The notes under the pieces: generated by a model
What the model was told of the DNA's origin: nothing
Databases searched by the model: none
What the model saw: the letters and a program-made list of their open reading frames with translations, nothing else
Shown here: positions 1-7,689 of the stretch, in pieces
Layout: each line of letters opens with the position of its first letter
Numbering within the stretch: position 1 is the first letter of the stretch
Position numbers and translations under genes: made by a program
NCBI GenBank assembly: GCA_030526045.1
Contig: JAUNDN010000029.1
Span: 1-33,816, forward strand
Length of the DNA: 33,816 nt
Origin: Bacillota bacterium
GTDB lineage: Bacteria; Bacillota; Clostridia; Lachnospirales; Lachnospiraceae
Direction: 5' to 3'

Positions 1-3
1 AAA

Positions 4-840
4 ATGGGAACCTATTCACATGAGATTATCAATGATGACACCCGATTACAGCTTCATTTCGCAATGATCACTGCCACAAACGACTATACCCCTCTGCACT
101 GGCACGGTCATCTGGAAATCATCTTTATCTTAAAAGGATACATGACCGCTTACATCAATGATCAGAAATATACCTTGTCAAGGAATGATCTTCTCATTGT
201 CAATGCCAAGGAGCTGCACACAACAAGAACCTGGCCTGAAGCACAATATCTCTTATTACAGATACCGTATGCCTATCTGGCACGTGTACTTGACAATGTT
301 TCCCTGATTCACTTTCAGGAATTCTTTCCATCTATTACGATGAGTTCTGCCCAGAAGGAGATGTGTGACCGCCTCTTCGAACTGGCGTCCATCTATAAAG
401 AGAAGGAAGACGGATATCTTCTGCGCTTCTCTTCAATCATGTATGAATTTCTTTATCTTCTTTACCGGAATTATTCTCACAGAATCAGTCGGGAAACCAG
501 GGATAAGGAAAACAGAAACTTTGAGCGGATGGAGGAAGTCCTCCGGTATGTGAAGGTTCATTACAAAGAAAACATTTCTCTTGACGAAGTGTCCGGCCTT
601 TTGCATGTCAGTCCGGAATATTTCTGCCGTTTATTCAAAAAACACACCGGTCAGACCTTCCTGGAATATCTGAACACGGTGCGAATGTTTCATTTTTATC
701 AAGAGCTTACCACCACTGATTACAGCATTACCGAGCTGCTAAATCGAAACGGGATCTCGAATTATAAGGTGTTCAGCCGCTCCTTTAAGGATACCTATGG
801 TGCACCACCCGCTAAACTGCGCCGGCAACTGAATTCCTAG
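4..840 (+). CDS. AraC family transcriptional regulator (cupin sensor + AraC HTH)
   Basis: This 278-aa cytoplasmic DNA-binding regulator has the usual length for its family. The N-terminal part (about residues 1-110) is a cupin-like sensor with the HWHGHLEII segment typical of AraC proteins that sense sugars. The C-terminal 100 residues hold the paired helix-turn-helix domain (ISLDEVSGLLHVSPEYFCRLFKK, then a second HTH ending SYKD/GAPPAKLRRQ-like). It sits at the window edge, so neither its ribosome binding site nor the gene it controls can be seen; the ATG at position 4 may not be the true start. It converges with the acyltransferase gene and is followed by a hairpin at 850-880. Its sensor resembles that of the second AraC protein at 27178. 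The family call is firm; the ligand and targets are unknown. Confidence 0.9.
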   Translation: MGTYSHEIINDDTRLQLHFAMITATNDYTPLHWHGHLEIIFILKGYMTAYINDQKYTLSRNDLLIVNAKELHTTRTWPEAQYLLLQIPYAYLARVLDNVSLIHFQEFFPSITMSSAQKEMCDRLFELASIYKEKEDGYLLRFSSIMYEFLYLLYRNYSHRISRETRDKENRNFERMEEVLRYVKVHYKENISLDEVSGLLHVSPEYFCRLFKKHTGQTFLEYLNTVRMFHFYQELTTTDYSITELLNRNGISNYKVFSRSFKDTYGAPPAKLRRQLNS

Positions 841-849
841 CCTCATATA

Positions 850-880
850 AAAAGACCTCTGAACACACCAAAGGTCTTTT
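850..880. terminator. bidirectional intrinsic terminator
   Basis: A perfect 9-bp inverted repeat (AAAAGACCT at 850-858, AGGTCTTTT at 872-880) ends in T-runs on both strands. It lies between the convergent stop codons of the AraC gene (840) and the acyltransferase gene (950), so it probably ends both transcripts. Confidence 0.8.
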
Positions 881-949
881 GGGGATGATGTATCGGGATC
901 ATATTTTCTTTTTTTCCTTTGTCAATAGTTTCTAATAATGCACATTTCC

Positions 950-2044
950 TTACCGTAATTCAAACAACCATCTTGTAAGAAATAACCTCTTAAATACCTC
1001 AACCGTCACAACCGTGAGGACAACAGAAATTGAAATGATTAGTAACCACTGTATTCCAACCATTGCATTCACATAGGTAATCACATAGTAAGCAACTGCA
1101 ATTAGGATCTGCATATGTAGGAAATAGTAGCTGAAGGAATTACTCGACAAATACTTCCACACTGACCCTTTTATGTTTAGCCAGATTTTTCCCGCACCTA
1201 ACACTGCGAAAACTGCAAGTACTCTTCCTGCAGACCATATCATTCTGCATACGGCGTATTGCCAGGTCCGGACTTCAAGATTCCTAATTAAGATCAAAGC
1301 ATAGGATGCCATGAGATTGACTGTCAACGCTAAGAATAACAGTACTTTCCAGTTTTCTTCTATAAACTCATAAAAACTTTTATTATTATGCAAAACCAAT
1401 CCCATTACAAAAAACATCCCAAAAGCCAAGAAGGTTTCTTCTGTTGATCCGTAACATAAGACAAAGTTAACTACAACTAAGCAGAGAATTGTTTTCCACG
1501 AAACAATTCTTTTATCAGCCAGCACTTCTTTTTTATTCAATACAAATTTAATGACAGGATATGCCAGGACTAAGTACGCACACAAAAAGCACACAAACCA
1601 AAGTTGTGCCGGTGTAAAGCTTCCGTCGTATCCATACATATCTTCGTTACAATGGGTAAAAAAATACATCATTCCCGACAGTAAATTCCCCTCATACGAA
1701 AAATGATTTTTCATCACAAAATATGCTCCAAGGGGAACCCACAAAATGATACCTGCTATCGTAGGTTTCAGAATTCTTTTTACTCTGTCTTTATAGAACT
1801 GTTCCAGAGATCTGTTTTCCAAGCTCAGCATGGAAGAAATCCCGGCGATAAAGAACATAACCGCCATGATCCATGGGCTCACAAAACAATAAACATACGT
1901 ACATAAGAAGTCCTTTGTACCTTCTATGTAAAACCCTTCTTTACAATGAAAAACCTCACATGTATGCCATATAAAAAGAGAATATATGCACAGGGATCTG
2001 ATATTATCAATATAGGGCAGTCTTATCTTTTGTCTAGTACTCAT
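950..2044 (-). CDS. acyltransferase 3 family membrane protein
   Basis: This 364-aa integral membrane protein has about ten hydrophobic segments. It opens with YIDNIRSLCIYSLFIWHTCEVFH, the acyltransferase-3 (OafA/YrhL-like) signature of an N-terminal helix with an arginine and a histidine (R-x-n-H type). Family members O-acylate sugars of surface polysaccharide, peptidoglycan or small secreted molecules, using acyl groups passed across the membrane. The length fits the stand-alone acyltransferase form without an SGNH domain. The ATG is preceded by GGGGAG. It appears to be transcribed alone from a promoter at 2102-2130 and ends at the shared terminator at 850-880. No sugar-polymer genes adjoin it, so the acceptor cannot be inferred. 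Confidence 0.85.
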   Translation of the reverse strand: MSTRQKIRLPYIDNIRSLCIYSLFIWHTCEVFHCKEGFYIEGTKDFLCTYVYCFVSPWIMAVMFFIAGISSMLSLENRSLEQFYKDRVKRILKPTIAGIILWVPLGAYFVMKNHFSYEGNLLSGMMYFFTHCNEDMYGYDGSFTPAQLWFVCFLCAYLVLAYPVIKFVLNKKEVLADKRIVSWKTILCLVVVNFVLCYGSTEETFLAFGMFFVMGLVLHNNKSFYEFIEENWKVLLFLALTVNLMASYALILIRNLEVRTWQYAVCRMIWSAGRVLAVFAVLGAGKIWLNIKGSVWKYLSSNSFSYYFLHMQILIAVAYYVITYVNAMVGIQWLLIISISVVLTVVTVEVFKRLFLTRWLFELR

Positions 2045-2101
2045 CTTCTCTCCCCGTTTTGGATCATTAATTATATTCTATATTTATATTTTTCAATACA
2101 C

Positions 2102-2130
2102 AGTTTACACTTTTCCCATATCTGAGTCAA
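2102..2130 (-). promoter_or_regulatory. putative sigma-A promoter for the acyltransferase gene
   Basis: Read on the minus strand, TTGACT (2125-2130) is 17 nt from TAAACT (2102-2107), about 60 bp ahead of the ATG at 2044. The flanking DNA is very A+T-rich and contains a second, closer TATAAT with a weaker -35. Confidence 0.5.
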
Positions 2131-2173
2131 TGTTATTTAATACAATTGAATATAATTTATTTCTATCGTAATA

Positions 2174-3070
2174 TCAGTCCAGCGACAGTGCATCAAAGAA
2201 ATCCACACTCTCCATCTCCTGTGCCTTATAGCGCATCAGGTATCCCTTCATCTCCGGGTACTGCTCACCCATCTCAGATAAAAGTGCATCGTAATTTTCT
2301 TCACTCACGCAACGGGCATCTGTAAATGCCGTATAATAGTCCTGCTCATTGCCGTGCTCCCGAAAGACAACCTCCCAGGCTGCCTCACTCTCACAACCCT
2401 TGGTATGCTCTCGCAAATAGCCTTGCAGCTCCTCCCGGAATTCCTCCGGAAGCTCCACGGGATTCATCAGCCGCAGGAAACACAGTCTTGATTTTGCCCG
2501 CCGGCGCTCCGCAAGGTACAGGTCAAGGTTTGACATGATATCCTCCTCCCCGCAATAGACCATCTTCAGATAGCCGTCCTCGTCCGGCTGCTCAAGAAAC
2601 CATTTCAATCTTGCGTCAAACCGTATGATCCACTCCCGGCTTCCTGCTTCCTTTGGTGTAAAAAGATATTCCGTCTCCATCTTGACAGGTACTGCTCCAA
2701 GCAGCATTCCGCTTTGATATTCCCTGACAGAGTCCTCATCCAGATGCCAGATTCCCTTTAAAGCCTCACATTCCTTAAAAATGCTTTTGCCCATTCGCAG
2801 ATTGCGTCTGGGAAACCACACACCGGTCAGATTGCTGCAATAGGCAAATGCCCAGTCTCCAATTTCTTGAAGTTCCCCGGGCAGGCGGATTTCCTTAAGC
2901 TGCTTACGGCTTAGAAACGCCTTCCGGTCAATCCTGACAACGGGAATTCCTTCGATCGTATCCGGCAGTTCTACTCTGCTCTTTTCCACACGGCAAGCGG
3001 TAATTGTAATTCCCTCATCTCGAATTTCATAAGAAAGCCGCCCGCCTTCAATTTCCAGTTCCTTTTCCAT
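2174..3070 (-). CDS. leucine-rich repeat protein (BspA-like LRR_5)
   Basis: This 298-aa protein has no signal peptide or membrane span. Residues about 30-120 contain several BspA/treponemal-type leucine-rich repeats, for example KQLKEIRLPGELQEIGDWAF and the following repeat with CSNLTGV and FKECEALKGI. The C-terminal half is acidic and helical, with no family I recognise. It starts 2 nt after the stop of the AAA+ ATPase gene, so it is almost certainly co-translated with the ATPase and VWA pair and may work as their cytoplasmic adaptor or substrate receptor. That role is inference from context; no enzymatic motif is visible. No clear terminator follows it in 2045-2173. Confidence 0.75.
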   Translation of the reverse strand: MEKELEIEGGRLSYEIRDEGITITACRVEKSRVELPDTIEGIPVVRIDRKAFLSRKQLKEIRLPGELQEIGDWAFAYCSNLTGVWFPRRNLRMGKSIFKECEALKGIWHLDEDSVREYQSGMLLGAVPVKMETEYLFTPKEAGSREWIIRFDARLKWFLEQPDEDGYLKMVYCGEEDIMSNLDLYLAERRRAKSRLCFLRLMNPVELPEEFREELQGYLREHTKGCESEAAWEVVFREHGNEQDYYTAFTDARCVSEENYDALLSEMGEQYPEMKGYLMRYKAQEMESVDFFDALSLD

Positions 3071-3072
3071 CT

Positions 3073-4614
3073 CTAGATTCCTTCTAAGTGTAACGCTGCA
3101 ATTTCCTCCTGCAGCCCTCCCTGACGCTCTTGGAGCATCAGTTCCCGGTTGTGTCTTTCATAGGCGGGACAGCCAAACTGCCCGATGAAGCGAGCGCTGT
3201 CATTATTTACGGTAAGCTCTGTCACGAGGATCAGCATTTCATTTCCATCCGGGAACGCCTTTTCTGCAAAGGCAAACAGATTCTCCATCCGCGCCCTTGT
3301 CCTTGCTGTCTTCTGCTTCAGTTCTGCCGTAAGACCATCAAAAGCTGCCTTCAGGATGCCAAAAGCTGCTTCGCCGGAAGCACCTTCCAGCAGGATCTGC
3401 TTTTTCTGTTCCTCTAAAAAGCGCAGGATTCTTTTCCCTTTTCTCCGCTCTGCTTCTGACAGGCTTCCTGCCATCTGTGCTGATTCCAGCTTCTTTCTCC
3501 TTGCATTCATCTGATTTTCCAGCATCTGCTCCACCGAAATCGTCTGCGGTTTCAGTTCCTCCTCTGAAAGCTTTGACACAGCCGCCTTAATTGCCTTGAG
3601 GCTCCCAACAAGCTCCATCAGATAATCACCGATCTCCATGTCCTCACGGGCTTCACTGAGCACCTTATCAATGAGCATTCCAAGCAAGGAAAGTCTCTCA
3701 TCAAATGCTGCCTTAGCTGCCCGTTCAGCGGTCTGCTCCGCCGCTGTTCCTGCAAGAATTTCTTCTGTCTGATATTCCTTTTTGTACTTATTGAACAGGT
3801 CATAATACGCCGTGAATTCTCTCACCACCCGGTCATTGCGCAAATATTGCTCCACCAGTGTCTCATCAACCTTCATGCCCTCTTCTTCATAAAGAGCAAG
3901 AATTTCCGAAAGGTCCTCCCAGCCTCTGGCGGTCACATAGCTCCTGCCGTTTACTGTGGTTTCTATCTTATAGAAATATTCCTTTTTCAATTCCAGGAAA
4001 TTCAGGATTGCCGCATGAAGGCCTTTCTGCTGGGCATATTCCTTCCACACCTTATAATCCGCCTCCACATCAAGGACCTTCAGTCTGTCCATGGTCACAA
4101 CATCAAACTCACGAACCGACTTATTGTATTCCGGTGGGTTCCCTGCCGTCACAATGACCCAGCCATCCGGTACCTGATGACGTCCGAACACCTTATATTG
4201 CAAAAACTGAAGCATGGAAGGGGCAAGTGTTTCGGACACACAGTTGATCTCATCCAGGAAAAGAATTCCCTCGGTGATCCCGCTTTTTTCCATCACTTCA
4301 TAGATGGATGCAATGATCTCGCTCATGGTGTATTCCGACACATCAAATTTCATTCCCTGATATTCCCGGTGGGAGATAAAAGGAAGCCCCAGCGCAGACT
4401 GTCTGGTATGATGGGTCATGGAATAAGAAACCAACGCAATGTTCAGATCCTGTGCGATCTGCTCCATGACCGCAGTCTTACCGATGCCGGGTGCCCCCAG
4501 CAGGAAAATAGGTCTCTGGCGTACCACCGGTATCCGATATTCTCCGAATTCATCCTTTTTCAGGTAAAGACGGACCGTACTTTCAATATAATCCTTTGCC
4601 TGTTTAATGTTCAA
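3073..4614 (-). CDS. MoxR-like AAA+ ATPase
   Basis: This 513-aa protein has an AAA+ module in its first 300 residues: Walker A GAPGIGKT (40-47), Walker B ILFLDE (117-122) and sensor-1 asparagine in VTAGNPPEY (about 159). The C-terminal 200 residues are predicted helical and charged, unlike the short lid of minimal MoxR proteins. MoxR ATPases typically partner a VWA protein and act as chaperones that insert cofactors or remodel complexes. Here the VWA partner is directly upstream, 3 nt away, and an LRR protein directly downstream, 2 nt away. ATPase function is firm. The client is unknown. Confidence 0.88.
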   Translation of the reverse strand: MNIKQAKDYIESTVRLYLKKDEFGEYRIPVVRQRPIFLLGAPGIGKTAVMEQIAQDLNIALVSYSMTHHTRQSALGLPFISHREYQGMKFDVSEYTMSEIIASIYEVMEKSGITEGILFLDEINCVSETLAPSMLQFLQYKVFGRHQVPDGWVIVTAGNPPEYNKSVREFDVVTMDRLKVLDVEADYKVWKEYAQQKGLHAAILNFLELKKEYFYKIETTVNGRSYVTARGWEDLSEILALYEEEGMKVDETLVEQYLRNDRVVREFTAYYDLFNKYKKEYQTEEILAGTAAEQTAERAAKAAFDERLSLLGMLIDKVLSEAREDMEIGDYLMELVGSLKAIKAAVSKLSEEELKPQTISVEQMLENQMNARRKKLESAQMAGSLSEAERRKGKRILRFLEEQKKQILLEGASGEAAFGILKAAFDGLTAELKQKTARTRARMENLFAFAEKAFPDGNEMLILVTELTVNNDSARFIGQFGCPAYERHNRELMLQERQGGLQEEIAALHLEGI

Positions 4615-4617
4615 AGC

Positions 4618-5910
4618 CTATTCCTCCAATTCCTCATAGTCAAGAAGCACCTTTACCGCCCAGGGTGGCACATCCGGTCCCTCATCTCCGTTATCCAGAA
4701 AAACAAACATCACATCATAGGGTGGCATCTTCTGTGGGTAAACACCGTACCCATCCGTAAAGTAAACCAATCCCTTTAGATTTTCAAACTCACCCTTATT
4801 AAGAAGCTCCTCCACGTGCGCAAATACCGGTCTGAAATCCGTGGAGCCAAAGCCGGTCAGCTTCTCATTTTTCAAAAAATAATCCAGATCATCCGCACCG
4901 GTGATCTTTGTATCCCGCTGTACCTCATGGTCACACTGGATAATATGCACATTCATTTTCTTAAAAAAGGTATCCGATCCGCTCAAGATCGCATAGGTCT
5001 TCTGCAAAAAAGCCTGCACCAGCGAGCCACGGCAGGATGCCGAGGTATCAATGGCTATCACAAAGTCTCTGATCTTCCTGCTGTCCCTGTATTCCAACGG
5101 TTCCACAAGCGGCATATTTCCATAGGTCTTAAGGCCATAGGTGTAGTAAATGTAATCAAACTCGTCATCATTGATCTGCATGTCCTCATTCATCACTGTA
5201 AATCGTGAGAGAAGATCACTGTAACGGACTCTGTCCTTCACTGCCTGTGCAAGGTTCTTTTCAATACTCTCCGACTTTGTTTTCCCCTGCGAAAAGGATT
5301 TCAGATCAGCCTGTACCCTCTCGCTGAGCTTTTTCCACTGCTGCGGTGTAATTGCAAGCTCCTCCCGGGGCTCCCAATACACATGGGAATCCATAAAAAA
5401 AAGGAGGGATAGTTCACCGCGCTCCTTTGCACTGATGCCAAAATTCTTAAAATATCGATAGAGTTTCTCCGCATTCAAAGCACCGATTTCCTGTCGAATG
5501 CCCCGAAGCTTCCGCTCCTTCTCCTCATCAGAGCGTAACCCCAAGCCCGGCATTTCCAGTTCCAGAATGGCTGCTTCCACTGCCATATCTGCCGATAAAT
5601 TCCACAATTCCTTGTCCAGCTTGTCATAGCGGAAGCTATGATAGAAAATCAGATGAAATAAAATGTGAAGATACATCCGCACAGCAAAAGCCGGCTCCTC
5701 CTGATAGCTTTTCAAGAGGAAAACCGGATCATAGTACAGCTTCTCTCCATCCGACGCAAATCCGGAAAGTCCCCTGCGCTGCTCGGCCTTCAGTGCCGAA
5801 AGCGCCACATCCAGGAACCTCATATTTACCAGAATGCTGTCCCTTGCATAATCCATGACTTTCCGGGCAATCAGTTCTATTTTTTCTGTGTTATTGTCTT
5901 TATCGCTCAT
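4618..5910 (-). CDS. VWA-like domain protein with putative metallopeptidase-like N-terminal domain (DUF2201 type)
   Basis: This 430-aa soluble protein has a C-terminal von Willebrand A domain with a complete metal-binding MIDAS: DTSAS (D288, S290, S292), T357 in GFGSTDF and D386 in YFTDGY. The N-terminal half resembles the DUF2201_N putative metallopeptidase domain. The expected HExxH appears as HILFH (82-86), followed by a histidine at 91, so the catalytic glutamate is missing. It lies between deoxycytidylate deaminase (5 nt upstream) and the MoxR-like ATPase (3 nt downstream). MoxR-VWA pairs usually work as one chaperone system. The domain call is good; the biological role is unknown. Confidence 0.85.
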   Translation of the reverse strand: MSDKDNNTEKIELIARKVMDYARDSILVNMRFLDVALSALKAEQRRGLSGFASDGEKLYYDPVFLLKSYQEEPAFAVRMYLHILFHLIFYHSFRYDKLDKELWNLSADMAVEAAILELEMPGLGLRSDEEKERKLRGIRQEIGALNAEKLYRYFKNFGISAKERGELSLLFFMDSHVYWEPREELAITPQQWKKLSERVQADLKSFSQGKTKSESIEKNLAQAVKDRVRYSDLLSRFTVMNEDMQINDDEFDYIYYTYGLKTYGNMPLVEPLEYRDSRKIRDFVIAIDTSASCRGSLVQAFLQKTYAILSGSDTFFKKMNVHIIQCDHEVQRDTKITGADDLDYFLKNEKLTGFGSTDFRPVFAHVEELLNKGEFENLKGLVYFTDGYGVYPQKMPPYDVMFVFLDNGDEGPDVPPWAVKVLLDYEELEE

Positions 5911-5915
5911 GCTGC

Positions 5916-6407
5916 CTAATATCCTCTGGTTCCGCTTAAAGACTCATCGTTGTCAATCCAATCCTGCACCTCTACAACACGATAATCATCTCTGCTGTCT
6001 CTGATATAGACTCTTTTGATTCCGGCATTAATGATCTGGCGTTTACACATGGAGCAGCTGTTAGAATTGGCAATATAGTCTCCTGTCTGGGCATCCACGC
6101 CCGCAAGATACATATCACTGCCGATCATTTTATCTCTGGATGCACTGATGATCGCATTCGCCTCTGCATGGACACTCCTGCACAGCTCATATCGCTCGCC
6201 CCGCGGAATGCTGAGTTCCTGCCGGATACAGGTTCCGATGTCCGTACAGTTCTTCCTTCCTCTGGGTGCTCCCACATACCCGGTTGCGATCACTTCATCA
6301 TTTTTGACGATAACCGCACCGTATTTTCTTCGAAGACAGGTACTTCTCTGAGAAACCGTCTCCGCAAGATCCAGATAATAGTTGATTTTATCACGCCGTT
6401 CTATCAT
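5916..6407 (-). CDS. deoxycytidylate (dCMP) deaminase family protein
   Basis: This 163-aa zinc-dependent deaminase has the catalytic HAE at 80-82 (in CRSVHAEAN) and the second zinc-binding pair SCSMC (C118, C121). The N-terminal RSTCLRRKYGAVIVKNDEVIATGY segment is typical of the dCMP deaminase / ComEB group, which converts dCMP to dUMP for dTTP synthesis. The ATG has GGGAGG 8 nt upstream. It is the first gene of the unit with the VWA, AAA+ and LRR genes, with only 5 nt before the VWA start. Pairing of this enzyme with a MoxR-VWA module may be fortuitous operon packing. An RNA- or cofactor-directed deaminase is a less likely alternative. Confidence 0.88.
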   Translation of the reverse strand: MIERRDKINYYLDLAETVSQRSTCLRRKYGAVIVKNDEVIATGYVGAPRGRKNCTDIGTCIRQELSIPRGERYELCRSVHAEANAIISASRDKMIGSDMYLAGVDAQTGDYIANSNSCSMCKRQIINAGIKRVYIRDSRDDYRVVEVQDWIDNDESLSGTRGY

Positions 6408-6449
6408 TCGTACCGCCTCCCTGCTTTCTTACCCAAATGTAACAGTCAA

Positions 6450-6487
6450 CAAAAAACTCTTTTAGGGCTATTATACCCTAAAAGAGC
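6450..6487 (-). terminator. intrinsic terminator of the marR-flavodoxin operon
   Basis: An 11-bp perfect stem (CTCTTTTAGGG at 6457-6467 with CCCTAAAAGAG at 6476-6486) closes an 8-nt loop and is followed on the minus strand by six T residues. It lies after the flavodoxin stop codon and before the dCMP deaminase gene. The loop reads TATAAT on the minus strand (6470-6475). Confidence 0.85.
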
Positions 6488-6509
6488 CTAAAACAAAAGT
6501 AAATTCCTG

Positions 6510-7031
6510 TTATACCTCCAGATTTTTGACATATTCTACAAGCGGATCTATGTAACTTTTATCACACTCGTCAAAAGAACCTGCGATCATACGCTCCATT
6601 TCAAGATCTTCCTCCGTTTTGTCTGCCTTACCTGCAAGCATTTTCTTGAGCATTTTCATCATCATTTTTTCTACGGGACTCATCTTCTCATAATTGAGAC
6701 CGCTGTGCATGTAAAAAAAGGGAATTCTCTTTCTCTCCTCCTCTGAAAAATTTCTTGCGGCAGATGCCTCAATTATCTCCGTTGCCTCCTGTGGAGTAGC
6801 TCCGGTCTGGAAAACGATCAGCTGCCCGGTATATAATTTCTTGATTTTGGCAAGTCCGTTAATGCTTCCGCCGATGGAGCCACCGCCATAGATCACCAGC
6901 TCATAGTCCTTCAATTTCTTCGCTGATACCTGCTTGATGCTTACCGCCTCGCAGCTAAGAGCCTGCGCGATCCATTCTGCGTATCTTCCCGTAAATCCTG
7001 TACTAGTCTTATAAACTACAATCTTTTTCAA
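6510..7031 (-). CDS. flavodoxin-domain protein
   Basis: This 173-aa cytoplasmic protein starts MKKIVVYKTSTGFTGRYAEWIAQAL, where the TSTGFTGRYA loop is the FMN-phosphate-binding loop of the flavodoxin / protoporphyrinogen-oxidase (HemG-like) group. VIYGGGSIGGSINGL follows as the second FMN-contacting loop. The start codon is TTG, with AAGGAGA about 8 nt upstream, and it overlaps the 3' end of the marR gene by 23 nt, so the two are translationally coupled. The C-terminal third is rich in methionine and lysine (MSPVEKMMMKMLKKML). Such proteins carry electrons or act as quinone or FMN-dependent reductases. The exact partner is unknown, and regulation by the upstream MarR protein is likely. Confidence 0.82.
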   Translation of the reverse strand: MKKIVVYKTSTGFTGRYAEWIAQALSCEAVSIKQVSAKKLKDYELVIYGGGSIGGSINGLAKIKKLYTGQLIVFQTGATPQEATEIIEASAARNFSEEERKRIPFFYMHSGLNYEKMSPVEKMMMKMLKKMLAGKADKTEEDLEMERMIAGSFDECDKSYIDPLVEYVKNLEV

Positions 7032-7509
7032 TCTTCCATTCTCCTTTTTTTAAATTATTTTCCATAGTGGTAATTGTCTTAATGGTAATGAGCACATCCG
7101 ATGCCTCCACATCCTGATATAGGCATTGGATAAATTCATCACTTGGCTTATCGTATTTTTGACAGAAATTCTTTCCCTGCTCAGTGATAACAACACGCTG
7201 CTTGCGTCTATCCTTCTCGTCCTCCAACAGGTTTACATAACTAACGTCCTGCAATTTCAAAAGAAGCTGTTTTACATTCTGATGAGAGCTTCCCATCACC
7301 TGCGCAAGTTCCTTAAGTGTGGGGGGCTGCTCAAACATCTGGATACAGATCATGGCAAAGCACTGTTTCCAGCTAATTTCCTCAAAGAAAAGATTGCCCT
7401 CTGCCTGAAGCCGATTCATAAAGGCATTTAAAAGGCCGAACAAGAAATATCTCCTTTCCATTTTCTGCACGCTCGCAGACTCCAAAATATTTATTTCTCC
7501 TCTCTCCAT
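7009..7509 (-). CDS. MarR family transcriptional regulator
   Basis: This 166-aa winged-helix regulator has the core PTLKELAQVMGSSHQNVKQLLLKLQDVSYVNLLEDEKDRRKQRVVITEQG, with the recognition helix and the D-x-R-D/K-R wing typical of MarR proteins. It starts at ATG 7509 behind GGGAGG, although the spacing is short. It overlaps the flavodoxin gene. Its own promoter holds two palindromes (7531-7542 and 7552-7563) that fit autorepression. MarR proteins often sense phenolics, oxidants or quinones, which suits a flavodoxin target, but the ligand here is not known. Confidence 0.88.
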   Translation of the reverse strand: MERGEINILESASVQKMERRYFLFGLLNAFMNRLQAEGNLFFEEISWKQCFAMICIQMFEQPPTLKELAQVMGSSHQNVKQLLLKLQDVSYVNLLEDEKDRRKQRVVITEQGKNFCQKYDKPSDEFIQCLYQDVEASDVLITIKTITTMENNLKKGEWKIEKDCSL

Positions 7510-7530
7510 GTACCTCCCTCTCTATATTAT

Positions 7531-7563
7531 GTAATAAATTACCTTTTGTATGTAATATATTAC
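7531..7563 (-). promoter_or_regulatory. two palindromic MarR operator boxes
   Basis: GTAATAAATTAC (7531-7542) and GTAATATATTAC (7552-7563) are near-identical 12-bp dyads. The second is a perfect palindrome. Their starts are 21 bp apart, two helical turns, so two repressor dimers would bind the same face. The second box covers the -10 element. Confidence 0.75.
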
Positions 7564-7582
7564 CTTTTTAGCAATCTGTCAA
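7554..7582 (-). promoter_or_regulatory. sigma-A promoter of the marR-flavodoxin operon
   Basis: On the minus strand a consensus TTGACA (7577-7582) is 17 nt from TATATT (7554-7559), about 45 bp ahead of the marR ATG. The -10 lies inside the upstream operator box, so bound MarR would block RNA polymerase. Confidence 0.75.
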
Positions 7583-7616
7583 TCATCGTATGGCAAAATC
7601 AACTATATTTCATCAA

Positions 7617-7650
7617 AAATCCTCAATCCAAGTTACACTTAAGATTGAGG
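7617..7650 (-). terminator. intrinsic terminator after the sugar isomerase gene
   Basis: CCTCAATC (7621-7628) pairs with GATTGAGG (7643-7650). Read on the minus strand the stem is followed by ATTTTTG. It ends the rnhA-to-isomerase gene run. Confidence 0.7.
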
Positions 7651-7689
7651 ATTTCCTTTTCTTCCATATTGTTACCTGCAGGTTAATCC

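Noticed and set aside
3847-4779. 310-aa open frame on the + strand
   Set aside because: It lies antisense to the AAA+ ATPase gene with its Walker motifs; it has no ribosome site and no recognisable domain.
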